64,000 nt of DNA from Chloroherpetonaceae bacterium (lineage in GTDB: Bacteria; Bacteroidota; Chlorobiia; Chlorobiales; Thermochlorobacteraceae). Position numbers and translations under genes: made by a program. The stretch's first letter is position 1, and each line of letters begins with the position of its first letter. Positions 56,895 through 64,000 of this stretch are shown piece by piece. The notes below the pieces were generated by a model, which had not been told where the DNA came from, made no database searches, and worked only from the letters and a program-made list of their open reading frames with translations. Location of the stretch: contig JANRJQ010000004.1 in NCBI GenBank assembly GCA_033763895.1, forward strand, positions 434,001-498,000, given 5' to 3'.

Positions 56895-57914
56895 TTGAAT
56901 AATGAAATCAACATATCGAAGCCAATTCTTAAAGTGACTTTAGATCAAGCGACTTCTCAACCCAAGCGTGAGCTTCAAGGTGAAATAAAACTTGCTTTGC
57001 GGAGCTTCTTAAATTATTTGACCTTAGAGCGAAATCTCTCTGAGAACACAAAGGTATCTTACAAAAATGACTTACTTCGGCTACTTTTCGCGATGCAAGA
57101 AAAGCATTCATCGCTTTCTGAAGTAAAACCCGAATCACTTCAGTTTTACATTGGAGAACTTTATGACCTTGGGCTAGAACCTTCTTCCGTTTCGCGAAAT
57201 ATCTCAGCTATCCGAAGTTTTTTTAAGTTTTTAGTTTCAGACAAGTTGATTCCCAAAAACCCATCAGAAGAACTCAGTTTACCAAAACAAGGAAATTATT
57301 TACCAACAGTTTTAAGTATTGAAGAAGTCAATCGCCTTCTTCAGATTCCTCTTACTCTTTCAACCGAAGAAAATCAATTGGCTCCTTACTCAACGAATAC
57401 AAGTGTTAAAATGGCACTTCGAGACAAAGCGGTTTTAGAACTGCTTTATGCCACCGGGATGCGCGCAACAGAAGCTGTTACACTGAAACAACAAGACTGC
57501 TTTTTTGATGCCGGGTTTATTCGTGTGTTTGGGAAGGGTTCAAAAGAGCGACTTGTACCGGTTGGAAATTCTGCAATAAAATCAGTTAAGGTTTATCAGT
57601 CAGACATTCGCGCGAAAATCTCTCATCTTGACTCGCTTGATTTTCTATTCTTAAATGCGAGAGGGAAACCGCTTTCTCGAATGACACTCTTCAATATTGT
57701 TCGGGATCATGCCAAACGTGCCGGAATCAATAAAGAAATTTCACCTCATACTTTACGTCATACTTTTGCAACCCATTTATTGGAAGGCGGCGCTGACTTG
57801 CGTGCCGTTCAAGAAATGCTTGGTCATTCAAGCATAAAAGCAACTCAAATTTATACCCATATCGATCGAACGTTTCTCAAGGAAGTTCATGCCTCTTTTC
57901 ACCCAAGAGGATAG
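56895..57914 (+). CDS. XerC/XerD-type tyrosine recombinase
   Basis: The 339-residue enzyme has an N-terminal SAM-like core-binding domain (about residues 28-120, LRSFLNYLTLERNLS) and a catalytic domain. The tetrad is R190 (ATGMRATEA), H285 and R288 (HTLRHTFATHLLEGG), H311 (LGHSS) and nucleophile Y320 (QIYTH). It resembles chromosomal Xer proteins that resolve dimers at dif, not phage integrases. The N-terminal 27 residues are extra; the start is TTG at 56895 or GTG at 56934, with no in-frame ATG. Confidence 0.9.
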   Translation: MNNEINISKPILKVTLDQATSQPKRELQGEIKLALRSFLNYLTLERNLSENTKVSYKNDLLRLLFAMQEKHSSLSEVKPESLQFYIGELYDLGLEPSSVSRNISAIRSFFKFLVSDKLIPKNPSEELSLPKQGNYLPTVLSIEEVNRLLQIPLTLSTEENQLAPYSTNTSVKMALRDKAVLELLYATGMRATEAVTLKQQDCFFDAGFIRVFGKGSKERLVPVGNSAIKSVKVYQSDIRAKISHLDSLDFLFLNARGKPLSRMTLFNIVRDHAKRAGINKEISPHTLRHTFATHLLEGGADLRAVQEMLGHSSIKATQIYTHIDRTFLKEVHASFHPRG

Positions 57915-57943
57915 AATTCACTTTTAACCATCACAAAATTACA

Positions 57944-58144
57944 ATGAAAGGATTGATTGAAACCGGTTGGCACTGCTCTGTTTGTGGAGAATGGAATGAA
58001 ACTACCGTTGATCCTGAGGGTGGCTTTCTTCAGGAATACATCGAAGATTGCTTTGTTTGTTGCCACCCGAATAAACTTGTGGTAACGATTCAAGAGGTAG
58101 AAGGGGAATTGGATGCTTTTATCCTCTCAGAGTACGAGGAATAA
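57944..58144 (+). CDS. CPXCG-motif cysteine-rich protein
   Basis: The 66-residue protein has two cysteine pairs, CSVCGEWN and CFVCCHPN, which match the zinc-ribbon-like Cys_rich_CPXG family (with a Ser in place of Pro), and a conserved acidic middle (DPEGG, QEYIEDC). The function is unknown. It starts 29 bases after the recombinase stop. Confidence 0.85.
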   Translation: MKGLIETGWHCSVCGEWNETTVDPEGGFLQEYIEDCFVCCHPNKLVVTIQEVEGELDAFILSEYEE

Positions 58145-58145
58145 A

Positions 58146-59243
58146 TTATTTGATTTTGTTGATTATCAATTTACGAAATTCAATAAATGGAAGTTCAACA
58201 TATTTATAAGTTAAAAAGGCAAGTCCATAACAAAAACCCCAAATAATAATTATTTTAGAAATAGAGAGAATATAAAATGGATTTTGATAAAACTTAATTC
58301 TATTTATGAAGAAAATCACAATATTTTGATTAAGGTAAATTGAATAAGAAAGCAAAGATGTCCATTTAATTACAAACCATACTTTTCCATCTCCAATCCA
58401 ACTTAAATCTGATAATGCAAAATAAAATATCATCAAAAAAAATGAAAGGACAACTGAATATTGCAGAAGTATAAAATATTTACTAAAGAGATAAAATAGT
58501 GGAAAGTAAAAAAATAAAATCGCCAACCCTGTTCGAAAAAGATTCAAATGATATTTTTCTATTACTTTGCTATGATAAAAATTTAAATACGCTGCAAAAA
58601 CACCTATAGCAATTGAATAAAAATTTGAAAACGTGTGAAAAATAACCCCTCTTGAAAAATGCAGTTTAGAATAATCAGGGTTTATAAATGTAAAGTACAA
58701 CCCAAAACTTATTGAAAATAGAAAAATAAAACAACATGCAATCAATATCGAATTTTTAATACTTACCCTAAAAACTCTTATAATAATAAATACTAAAATC
58801 GGAAGAATTAAATACATCCACTCCTCAACTGCCAAACTCCAAGATTCAGGGAAAATACTTTTTTGAAATGTAGATAAAATATTTTGTATAAAAAATGCAA
58901 ATTTCCACATATCAAATAATTCGTTGTACGATGAAGATTTAAATTTCCAAATTATAAATATATTAATTAATAAAAATAAATAATAGTTTGGAAGTGTACG
59001 AAACCAACGCTTCAACCAAAACTTTAAGACTGTAATGTAATTCGTCTTTTCTTCCAGTTCATTAATAAGAATTCCTCCAATAAGGTATCCGCTCAGAACA
59101 AAGAAAAGCATAACACCCATATTCCCAAGGTTCCACTTTCCCTGAAGAGAAAACCCATAATTTCTAAATACTTCGGAACTATGTACTATCAAAACCAATA
59201 AAATTGCAATAGACCGAAGAAAATCAAGCCCTCTTTTTCTCAT
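58146..59243 (-). CDS. Acyltransferase-3 family membrane protein (OafA-like)
   Basis: The 365-residue protein has about ten membrane helices. It starts with GLDFLRSIAILLVLIVHSSEVF, bearing the conserved His, followed by LFFVLSGYLIGG and the Arg-rich loop (FWLKRWFRTLPNYY). SWSLAVEEWMYLILP completes the family marks. Such proteins acetylate or acylate surface polysaccharides. The gene is much more AT-rich than its neighbours and lies alone in an AT-rich stretch, so it may have been gained by transfer. Confidence 0.92.
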   Translation of the reverse strand: MRKRGLDFLRSIAILLVLIVHSSEVFRNYGFSLQGKWNLGNMGVMLFFVLSGYLIGGILINELEEKTNYITVLKFWLKRWFRTLPNYYLFLLINIFIIWKFKSSSYNELFDMWKFAFFIQNILSTFQKSIFPESWSLAVEEWMYLILPILVFIIIRVFRVSIKNSILIACCFIFLFSISFGLYFTFINPDYSKLHFSRGVIFHTFSNFYSIAIGVFAAYLNFYHSKVIEKYHLNLFRTGLAILFFYFPLFYLFSKYFILLQYSVVLSFFLMIFYFALSDLSWIGDGKVWFVIKWTSLLSYSIYLNQNIVIFFINRIKFYQNPFYILSISKIIIIWGFCYGLAFLTYKYVELPFIEFRKLIINKIK

Positions 59244-59659
59244 TCAACATTATTTTTAAGGAATAAATTAATTAATTACTAATTTAAATTCCCTTATTAA
59301 AGTAATTTAAAATATCAAAATCAAATTTCTTTTCTTTTGAAAAATAATTAAAGGTTAAAATTTTCAATTTCGTGAACCTGTAAATTTTTAGACACTATCG
59401 CTTTAAGATTCAATCTTCTTGAAAGTGATTCAACTTGATACATAAATTAATTGATCGATATTTGTCAAACTTCGCTTATTGGACATTTAATGTATGTTTA
59501 GGATATCTCCTGATTCAGATGAGTGATTTTTTTATGAAATCTGTACTAAACTTCATAAAAGTGTACATCTTTGTTAAGGAAGTAATGATAAGGATTACAT
59601 TTGTGACCTAAAACAAAAAAGCCCGCATATGCGGGCATTTTTGTAATAAGTCGATTTTA
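59244..59659 (+). other. AT-rich intergenic region with a possible 30-residue gene
   Basis: Most of the 416 bases are plain AT-rich sequence. A plus-strand frame from ATG at 59519 to TAA at 59609-59611 would encode 30 residues with a hydrophobic core, VLNFIKVYIFV. It ends 9 bases before a perfect hairpin that terminates both strands. No good ribosome site precedes it. It could be a small membrane peptide or chance. Confidence 0.25.
59615..59642. terminator. Bidirectional terminator
   Basis: GCCCGCATATGCGGGC (59621-59636) is a perfect 16-base palindrome. It has six A before it and ATTTTT after it, so it can act for the toastrack gene on the minus strand and for any plus-strand transcript. Confidence 0.85.
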
Positions 59660-60574
59660 CTATTTCCACTGAACTTTAACCGTTCCTACTCCACATGAGA
59701 GCTGTATATCGATGGTATGGGCATTCGTATTACGATTGGTAGAAGTGAAAAAATTATCTTGAGGCTCAAAGTCATCGGGTAGTGTAACTGATGAAAAAAA
59801 GTTTTCTTCATAACGAACAATAATATTTGAATTTTTAGGAATGTAAACTGTAACACTCCCGGCACCGACAGAAATCTTTGCCGTTAAATCTCTCATTATC
59901 TCTCCTGAGAAATCAATCACGGCATTACTAGCTCCACCAGCATAATTGAAATTTTCAATGTTTGCATTTCCGAGTCCACTCATCACAATTTTAGAAGCAC
60001 CAGATGCAACCCGAAATGATTCCAAAGTCTCTGAATTTGGTTTTTGAAAATAAATTTTCGTTTTGCAAGCCCCACTTTTGAGCGCAAGTTTTTTCAACTT
60101 CAACCCTGAAAGATTTAAATCAGCAGATGCTCCGCCCAAGGTCATATCCAAATTTATTGGCAACGCATCGTTGAGAGACAATCGAAGGTCTTGTATTTCT
60201 TCCGAATTTGAACCTGAACGTAAAAACTCCCCGATTGAAAATACGTCTTCGTTAGATTTAGAAATCTGAGCAATTTTTAGGTGGGCAATTTCATTCTCGT
60301 TGTTTGATTCGGATAAGTGTCGATTTTCATAGTCATGTTGTAGAATCGATGTGTCGTATGAGGAATATTGAAATTCGAATATATTTTCTGAGTTGAATGC
60401 GCGAATGGAGAGACTCATTGCCCCAAGATTTAATGTTGCTTTCAATTGTTTTTCACTTTCACGCTTAAGGTGAATGGTTTTTATTTCTTGGGCATTTCCG
60501 GAAAAAAGCATGAAATCAAAACAAACAACACCTAAAATGAAAAGCTTTAGAAATTGTAATTGAATGGATTTCAT
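59660..60574 (-). CDS. Secreted toastrack/LiaF-like envelope protein
   Basis: The start at 60574 gives a signal peptide (LQFLKLFILGVVCFDFMLFSGNAQ). The mature part is a right-handed beta-helix-like toastrack: repeated strands such as INLDMTLGGASADLNLSG, LKKLALKSGACKTKIYF, FNYAGGASNAVIDFSG and the closing SVGAGSVTVYIPKNSNIIV. Similar domains are found in LiaF-type cell-envelope stress proteins. The frame stays open to an ATG at 60733, which would add 53 residues of no recognisable type before the signal; both starts are listed as possible. Confidence 0.72.
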   Translation of the reverse strand: MKSIQLQFLKLFILGVVCFDFMLFSGNAQEIKTIHLKRESEKQLKATLNLGAMSLSIRAFNSENIFEFQYSSYDTSILQHDYENRHLSESNNENEIAHLKIAQISKSNEDVFSIGEFLRSGSNSEEIQDLRLSLNDALPINLDMTLGGASADLNLSGLKLKKLALKSGACKTKIYFQKPNSETLESFRVASGASKIVMSGLGNANIENFNYAGGASNAVIDFSGEIMRDLTAKISVGAGSVTVYIPKNSNIIVRYEENFFSSVTLPDDFEPQDNFFTSTNRNTNAHTIDIQLSCGVGTVKVQWK

Positions 60575-60808
60575 TCCTCTGCTTTGTGGGTTTTCTTGAT
60601 TGTAATGCTGGCTCAAGGGATACTTTTGAAAAGAAATCGTTTGCCGGCTCTCTGCTTCTATTTGGGTAACCACTTTCCATTCTTGTTGAAGGGCAATTAA
60701 TGCACCTTTAGAATTGATTCTGGAAGAAGCCATCTGAGATGAATGTTAAAACACAGATCTAATGAATATTTGTAACTGTTTTTTTTCGTCCAGATCGGCC
60801 AAAAAGTT

Positions 60809-61312
60809 TCACCAACCGGAAAGCATTTGGTTTAAGATGATTTCAGCCAACTGTTCTGCCGAGTCATCGATTGCCGTTCTTTGCTGAGCTGCATTACCAA
60901 CGGGATAATCTTTAAACGCAGTAAACGTTTTTTTTTGGAAAAGCCATTTTTTTTCCACCTCATCGCGAAATGAGGCAGTTACTGTAATGGTGATACGGTT
61001 TTGGGTTGCTCGTTCATTTGTGCCGCCAAGCGCACTTGGTGCATCAACATATCCGCTAACCGTTGCTTCAAGAACAGCATTGGCCGTTGTTTTGGAAGAC
61101 GCAATGATCAGCGAACTTTGGTTTTGAATTTTATCCGTAAGGCGTGTGGTGAGCGATTCGCGAAGCCGTGGAATCCCGCTCCGTGAGTCATCGTTAAAGA
61201 CCGGGATAAAAATCGATTGAATATGAGGTGGGATGGCATTTCCTGAAAAACTGTAACAACCATTAAATACAAAGGAAATGATGAGTAAACTGAAGTAAAA
61301 CGATTTTTTCAT
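60809..61312 (-). CDS. lptE: LPS-assembly lipoprotein LptE family
   Basis: The lipoprotein signal ends with lipid-modified C19 (SFVFNGCYS). The mature protein opens YSFSGNAIPPHIQSIFIPVF and contains LRESLTTRLTDKI and ANAVLEATVSGYVD, the pattern of Bacteroidota-type LptE. LptE plugs the LptD barrel that puts lipopolysaccharide on the cell surface. No lptD is near. A stable 167-residue length fits. Confidence 0.88.
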   Translation of the reverse strand: MKKSFYFSLLIISFVFNGCYSFSGNAIPPHIQSIFIPVFNDDSRSGIPRLRESLTTRLTDKIQNQSSLIIASSKTTANAVLEATVSGYVDAPSALGGTNERATQNRITITVTASFRDEVEKKWLFQKKTFTAFKDYPVGNAAQQRTAIDDSAEQLAEIILNQMLSGW

Positions 61313-61348
61313 TGCTTATAGAAACTGTTGATACGTTAAAACTTTCTG

Positions 61349-62206
61349 TCAATAGATGGTCCGATCAATTGTGCCTCGCCATTTTCGAAAAGGATAAGTC
61401 AAAAGAAGTTGACGCGCCTTCCACTTTGAAAAAACGGTTTCATAATGGCCGTTTTTTCCATTGCTCCAGTCGCTACAAAGTTTTAACGCGGCTTTTGCGG
61501 CGACACTTGGGTGCTGAGCAAAAATATCTTGCACTGTTAAAAAGCGATCAAGTCTTTTTGCTAATTCGGGTGTTGGGTGGGCTGTCCCTAAAATTTCAGT
61601 TCTAACCATTCCGGGATTTAAAAGCATAAACTCAATATTTCTTCCTTGATACTCTTCTGCCAATGTGTCGGTTAATCGCCGAATGGCAGCTTTTGAACAG
61701 GCATAACCGCTCAAGCAGGCGGTGTTTCTCTTTTCATTATTTGCGCCAGAGCCAGCCATATTGATAATTTTTCCGTGGCCTTGTTTTAAGAAGAAGGGAA
61801 TAACCGCTTTACAAGAATGAAAACTTCCCTTAAGATTGACTTCAATTGGCTCGTACCATTCTTGGGGTGATTGATCAATAATTTTATTAAATGGTTCAGA
61901 AACCCCTGCGTTGTTAATCCACACATCGATTCCACCCATTTTATGAATCGCCTCTGCCATTAGTGCTTGAACCGATGTATAATCTTTGACATCGCAAACA
62001 GCTGCATGCAACTTGGCTGAATTTATATTCTTAGTGTGTTTTTTTTTGATTTCTTCTGCCGTTCTATCTGCATTTTTTTGATTTCGGGAAGTGAACATAA
62101 GCTCCGCCCCATTTAATGCCAATTCTTCAACAATAGCTCTTCCTATGCCCCTGCTTGCACCGGTGATTACTATTTTTTTTCCTTCAACTCGCCATTTTTC
62201 TTTCAT
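61349..62206 (-). CDS. Short-chain dehydrogenase/reductase
   Basis: The 285-residue SDR has cofactor motif TGASRGIG, NNAG, an active-site region NMAGSGANN and the Tyr/Lys pair in YACSK. An Arg after the second strand (TSRNQK) favours NADPH. It resembles 3-ketoacyl or keto-sphingoid reductases, but the substrate is open. It has a clear ribosome site (AAAGGAG) 6 bases before the ATG at 62206. Confidence 0.9.
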   Translation of the reverse strand: MKEKWRVEGKKIVITGASRGIGRAIVEELALNGAELMFTSRNQKNADRTAEEIKKKHTKNINSAKLHAAVCDVKDYTSVQALMAEAIHKMGGIDVWINNAGVSEPFNKIIDQSPQEWYEPIEVNLKGSFHSCKAVIPFFLKQGHGKIINMAGSGANNEKRNTACLSGYACSKAAIRRLTDTLAEEYQGRNIEFMLLNPGMVRTEILGTAHPTPELAKRLDRFLTVQDIFAQHPSVAAKAALKLCSDWSNGKNGHYETVFSKWKARQLLLTYPFRKWRGTIDRTIY

Positions 62207-62301
62207 GAGACTCTCCTTTAGAATAAAATGGTTATTACATTAATCTTTTGAACGCTTTAAAAGAATCACATTGTTCTGTAAATTGCAATTCTTTCTTCAA
62301 T

Positions 62302-62373
62302 GGCGCGGTAGCCAAGTGGTAAGGCAGAAGTCTGCAAAACTTTTATTCGGCGGTTCGATTCCGCCCCGCGCCT
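62302..62373 (+). tRNA. tRNA-Cys (GCA)
   Basis: A cloverleaf is clear. Acceptor GGCGCGG pairs perfectly with CCGCGCC, the D arm is GCC...GGC, and the anticodon stem is GAAGT/ACTTT with loop CTGCAAA, giving anticodon GCA. The T arm is GGCGG-TTCGATT-CCGCC. Discriminator T, no CCA encoded. Confidence 0.95.
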
Positions 62374-62421
62374 CAACCCTCCAATTAAATCAATTCAGAC
62401 GAATCTTATTCATTTCTTCCA

Positions 62422-64000
62422 ATGACTTTACTTCGTAGCAAAGTATTTTCCGCACCAAGTGTGGTTTATCATTTTTTGGTGTTTGGAGTGCTTTTTGGCT
62501 ATGTGATTTTTCCTTTCCTTACGGTTTTATTTGAAAGTTTTCGTACTTCCGATTCTCCTTTCACTTTTAGTAATTACGCACATTTTTTTTCACTTTCAGG
62601 TGGATTTCGTGCCCTTATCAATAGTTTGTTACTTTCTGTTCTCACTGTTTTATTCTCGGGAATGATTGGAACAACCATCAGTTTACTGCTTACTCGTTAT
62701 AATTTTCAATTCAACGAATTTCTAGCCTCTTTTTTCATACTTCCAATCGCGATGCCTCCCTTGGTTGGCGCTTTGGCTTTTCAACTTCTCCTATCTGATT
62801 TTGGGCTCTACGCCTCGATGCTTGCATTTCTTTTGGGTCAGCCTGAAGGGAGTATCTCTTTAGAAGGATTTCCGGCTGTGCTTCTGATTCATATTTTTGC
62901 ATTTACACCGCACTTTTTGATTTTTGTTAAACCGGCATTAAACAAGATTGATTCATCTGTTTTAGAGGCGTCTGAACTTTGTGGGGCTTCGCCAAGTCAA
63001 ACCTTTCAAAAAGTTCTTTTGCCTCTCATTAGGCCTTCTCTGCTTACTGCCTCGATTCTTGTTTTTACTTTAAGTATGGCATCATTTACGGGCCCGCTTC
63101 TTTTTAGCGGAAAAACCCCTTTTCTTACGGTCGAATTGTTTAACCAAAAAACACTGGGAAATTATGGTCAGGCGAGCGCGATGACCCTGATTCTCCTCCT
63201 AATTTCCGTGCCACTCGTTGGGCTTTATCATCTTTCCGAAAAATATGCTCAGGGGTCAAAAACATTTCGAGAATCACAACTCAAGATGGCACCCGTGTGG
63301 GCTTGGGGAATAGTCAGTACCGGTTTGATTTTCTTTTTTTTGCCCCTTCTCTCTCTTCTATTTCTTGCTTTCGGTGAAGGAATCATGACTTCCACCTCAT
63401 TTTTTCCCGAATCTTTTTCGTTTCATGCATTGATCAATCTCTTCAATACCCCTTCAATTTGGGAATCATTTTCAAATAGTTTTCGACTTGGGCTTTTGGC
63501 AAGTGTGCCAAATCTTTTTTTTGGTTTGATTGCCGGATATGCGATTTCCAGAAAAAAAATCGTTTTACCCACTTTTGTAGATAGTGTGATTTCAATCCCA
63601 CTTTCGATTCCCGCCACGGCACTTGGAATTGCTGTTTTAGCGGCCTTTTCAAGCAATGGTATTTTTTCGAATCTCATCACATTTAATGGTTTTCTTCTCG
63701 GAACATCTCTTTTACCGCTTGCTTATTTTATTCGCCATTTGCCATTTATCACCCGAAGTGTATCATCCGCTTTGGATGTCTTTAATTATTCTTTGGTTGA
63801 AGCAGGAACAACTTTAGGTGTAGGTTACTTGAAGGTTATCACAAAAATTATGCTGCCCATTATCATTGGCTCGGTAATTTCAGGATTTATGTTTACGCTG
63901 ATTAGCGCCATCATTGAATTCCCTTGCTCGATCCTTCTTTATACACCTGATAATATTCCTGTTTCAGTTCAAATCTTTTCGCTAATGCGAGACGGTAGTT
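62422..64000 (+). CDS. Two-module ABC transporter permease, iron/thiamine type (FbpB/ThiP-like), truncated
   Basis: The frame runs off the right edge after about 526 residues. Two copies of the permease module are present. Each has about six helices and an EAA loop: EASELCGASPSQTFQKVLLP in the first and EAGTTLGVGYLKVITKIMLP in the second. Fused tandem permeases of this type serve Fe(III) or thiamine import with a periplasmic binding protein and an ATPase, which should follow outside the window. The substrate cannot be decided here. Confidence 0.88.
   Translation, partial: MTLLRSKVFSAPSVVYHFLVFGVLFGYVIFPFLTVLFESFRTSDSPFTFSNYAHFFSLSGGFRALINSLLLSVLTVLFSGMIGTTISLLLTRYNFQFNEFLASFFILPIAMPPLVGALAFQLLLSDFGLYASMLAFLLGQPEGSISLEGFPAVLLIHIFAFTPHFLIFVKPALNKIDSSVLEASELCGASPSQTFQKVLLPLIRPSLLTASILVFTLSMASFTGPLLFSGKTPFLTVELFNQKTLGNYGQASAMTLILLLISVPLVGLYHLSEKYAQGSKTFRESQLKMAPVWAWGIVSTGLIFFFLPLLSLLFLAFGEGIMTSTSFFPESFSFHALINLFNTPSIWESFSNSFRLGLLASVPNLFFGLIAGYAISRKKIVLPTFVDSVISIPLSIPATALGIAVLAAFSSNGIFSNLITFNGFLLGTSLLPLAYFIRHLPFITRSVSSALDVFNYSLVEAGTTLGVGYLKVITKIMLPIIIGSVISGFMFTLISAIIEFPCSILLYTPDNIPVSVQIFSLMRDGS

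Noticed and set aside
56895-62373. Xer-type recombinase plus tRNA-Cys as the ends of an integrative element
   Set aside because: No direct repeat of the tRNA 3' end was seen near the recombinase, the genes between include lptE and others of ordinary type, and the recombinase resembles chromosomal XerC/D.

Overview
The window looks like chromosome from a member of the Bacteroidota/Chlorobiota (FCB) group, most probably a Chloroherpeton-like lineage. This placement is inferred, not proven. The support is: several OMPP1/FadL-, PorV/PorQ- and DUF6268-type outer-membrane barrels, a Chlorobium-like lactate-dehydrogenase-fold malate dehydrogenase, an FmdB-type small protein without its first zinc knuckle, few Shine-Dalgarno sequences before start codons, moderate-to-low GC, and gas-vesicle plus microcompartment shell genes. 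No photosynthesis gene is present in these 64 kb, so a phototrophic lifestyle cannot be read from the window.

Layout. 1-3.6 kb: the start of an efflux adaptor gene faces a sigma-54-type response regulator and its sensor kinase. The shared intergenic region holds two matching dyads and a -24/-12-like element. 3.8-7.7 kb: B12-dependent ribonucleotide reductase, a YitT transporter-like protein and a Uma2 protein. 7.7-12.4 kb: a four-gene minus-strand operon (MFS exporter, agmatine deiminase, lipoprotein nuclease/phosphatase, ABC ATPase) behind tRNA-Met. 12.5-15.3 kb: a plus-strand run of a nuclease-inhibitor-like protein, a DUF1569 protein, a cysteine-free IscA-like protein and an iron-sulfur photolyase. 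15.5-34.9 kb: mostly housekeeping genes (pnp, ftsH, recA, der) with envelope proteins, a periplasmic GH31 glucosidase, a lipid/phytol-kinase-like enzyme, two tandem receiver-only proteins and a membrane glycosyltransferase-like protein.

35.0-37.0 kb: two microcompartment shell proteins, the second with a SAP-like tail, convergent with mdh. 37.3-45.6 kb: envelope proteins, a lipoprotein MsrA, a TPR histidine kinase, an HxlR regulator with a repeated operator-like sequence, an HtrA-type protease with no export signal and a fatty-acyl desaturase. 45.7-49.3 kb: a minus-strand gas-vesicle operon in the order gvpA, gvpC-like, gvpN, gvpO, gvpJ, gvpV-like, gvpH-like, with a strong hairpin just after gvpA. 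49.5-64 kb: flavodoxin-like protein, pgk, rhomboid protease, recJ, a small accessory island (reductase, VOC protein, AraC regulator), a Xer-type recombinase, an AT-rich acyltransferase region, a toastrack-type envelope protein, LptE, an SDR, tRNA-Cys and a truncated two-module ABC permease.

The accessory systems most worth a second look are the incomplete gas-vesicle operon with its gvpA hairpin, the enzyme-free pair of shell genes, the sigma-54 control region at the left edge, the cysteine-free IscA-like protein beside an iron-sulfur photolyase, and two intergenic transcription units (39.1-39.24 kb and 59.5-59.64 kb) that end in good terminators but carry no recognised gene.
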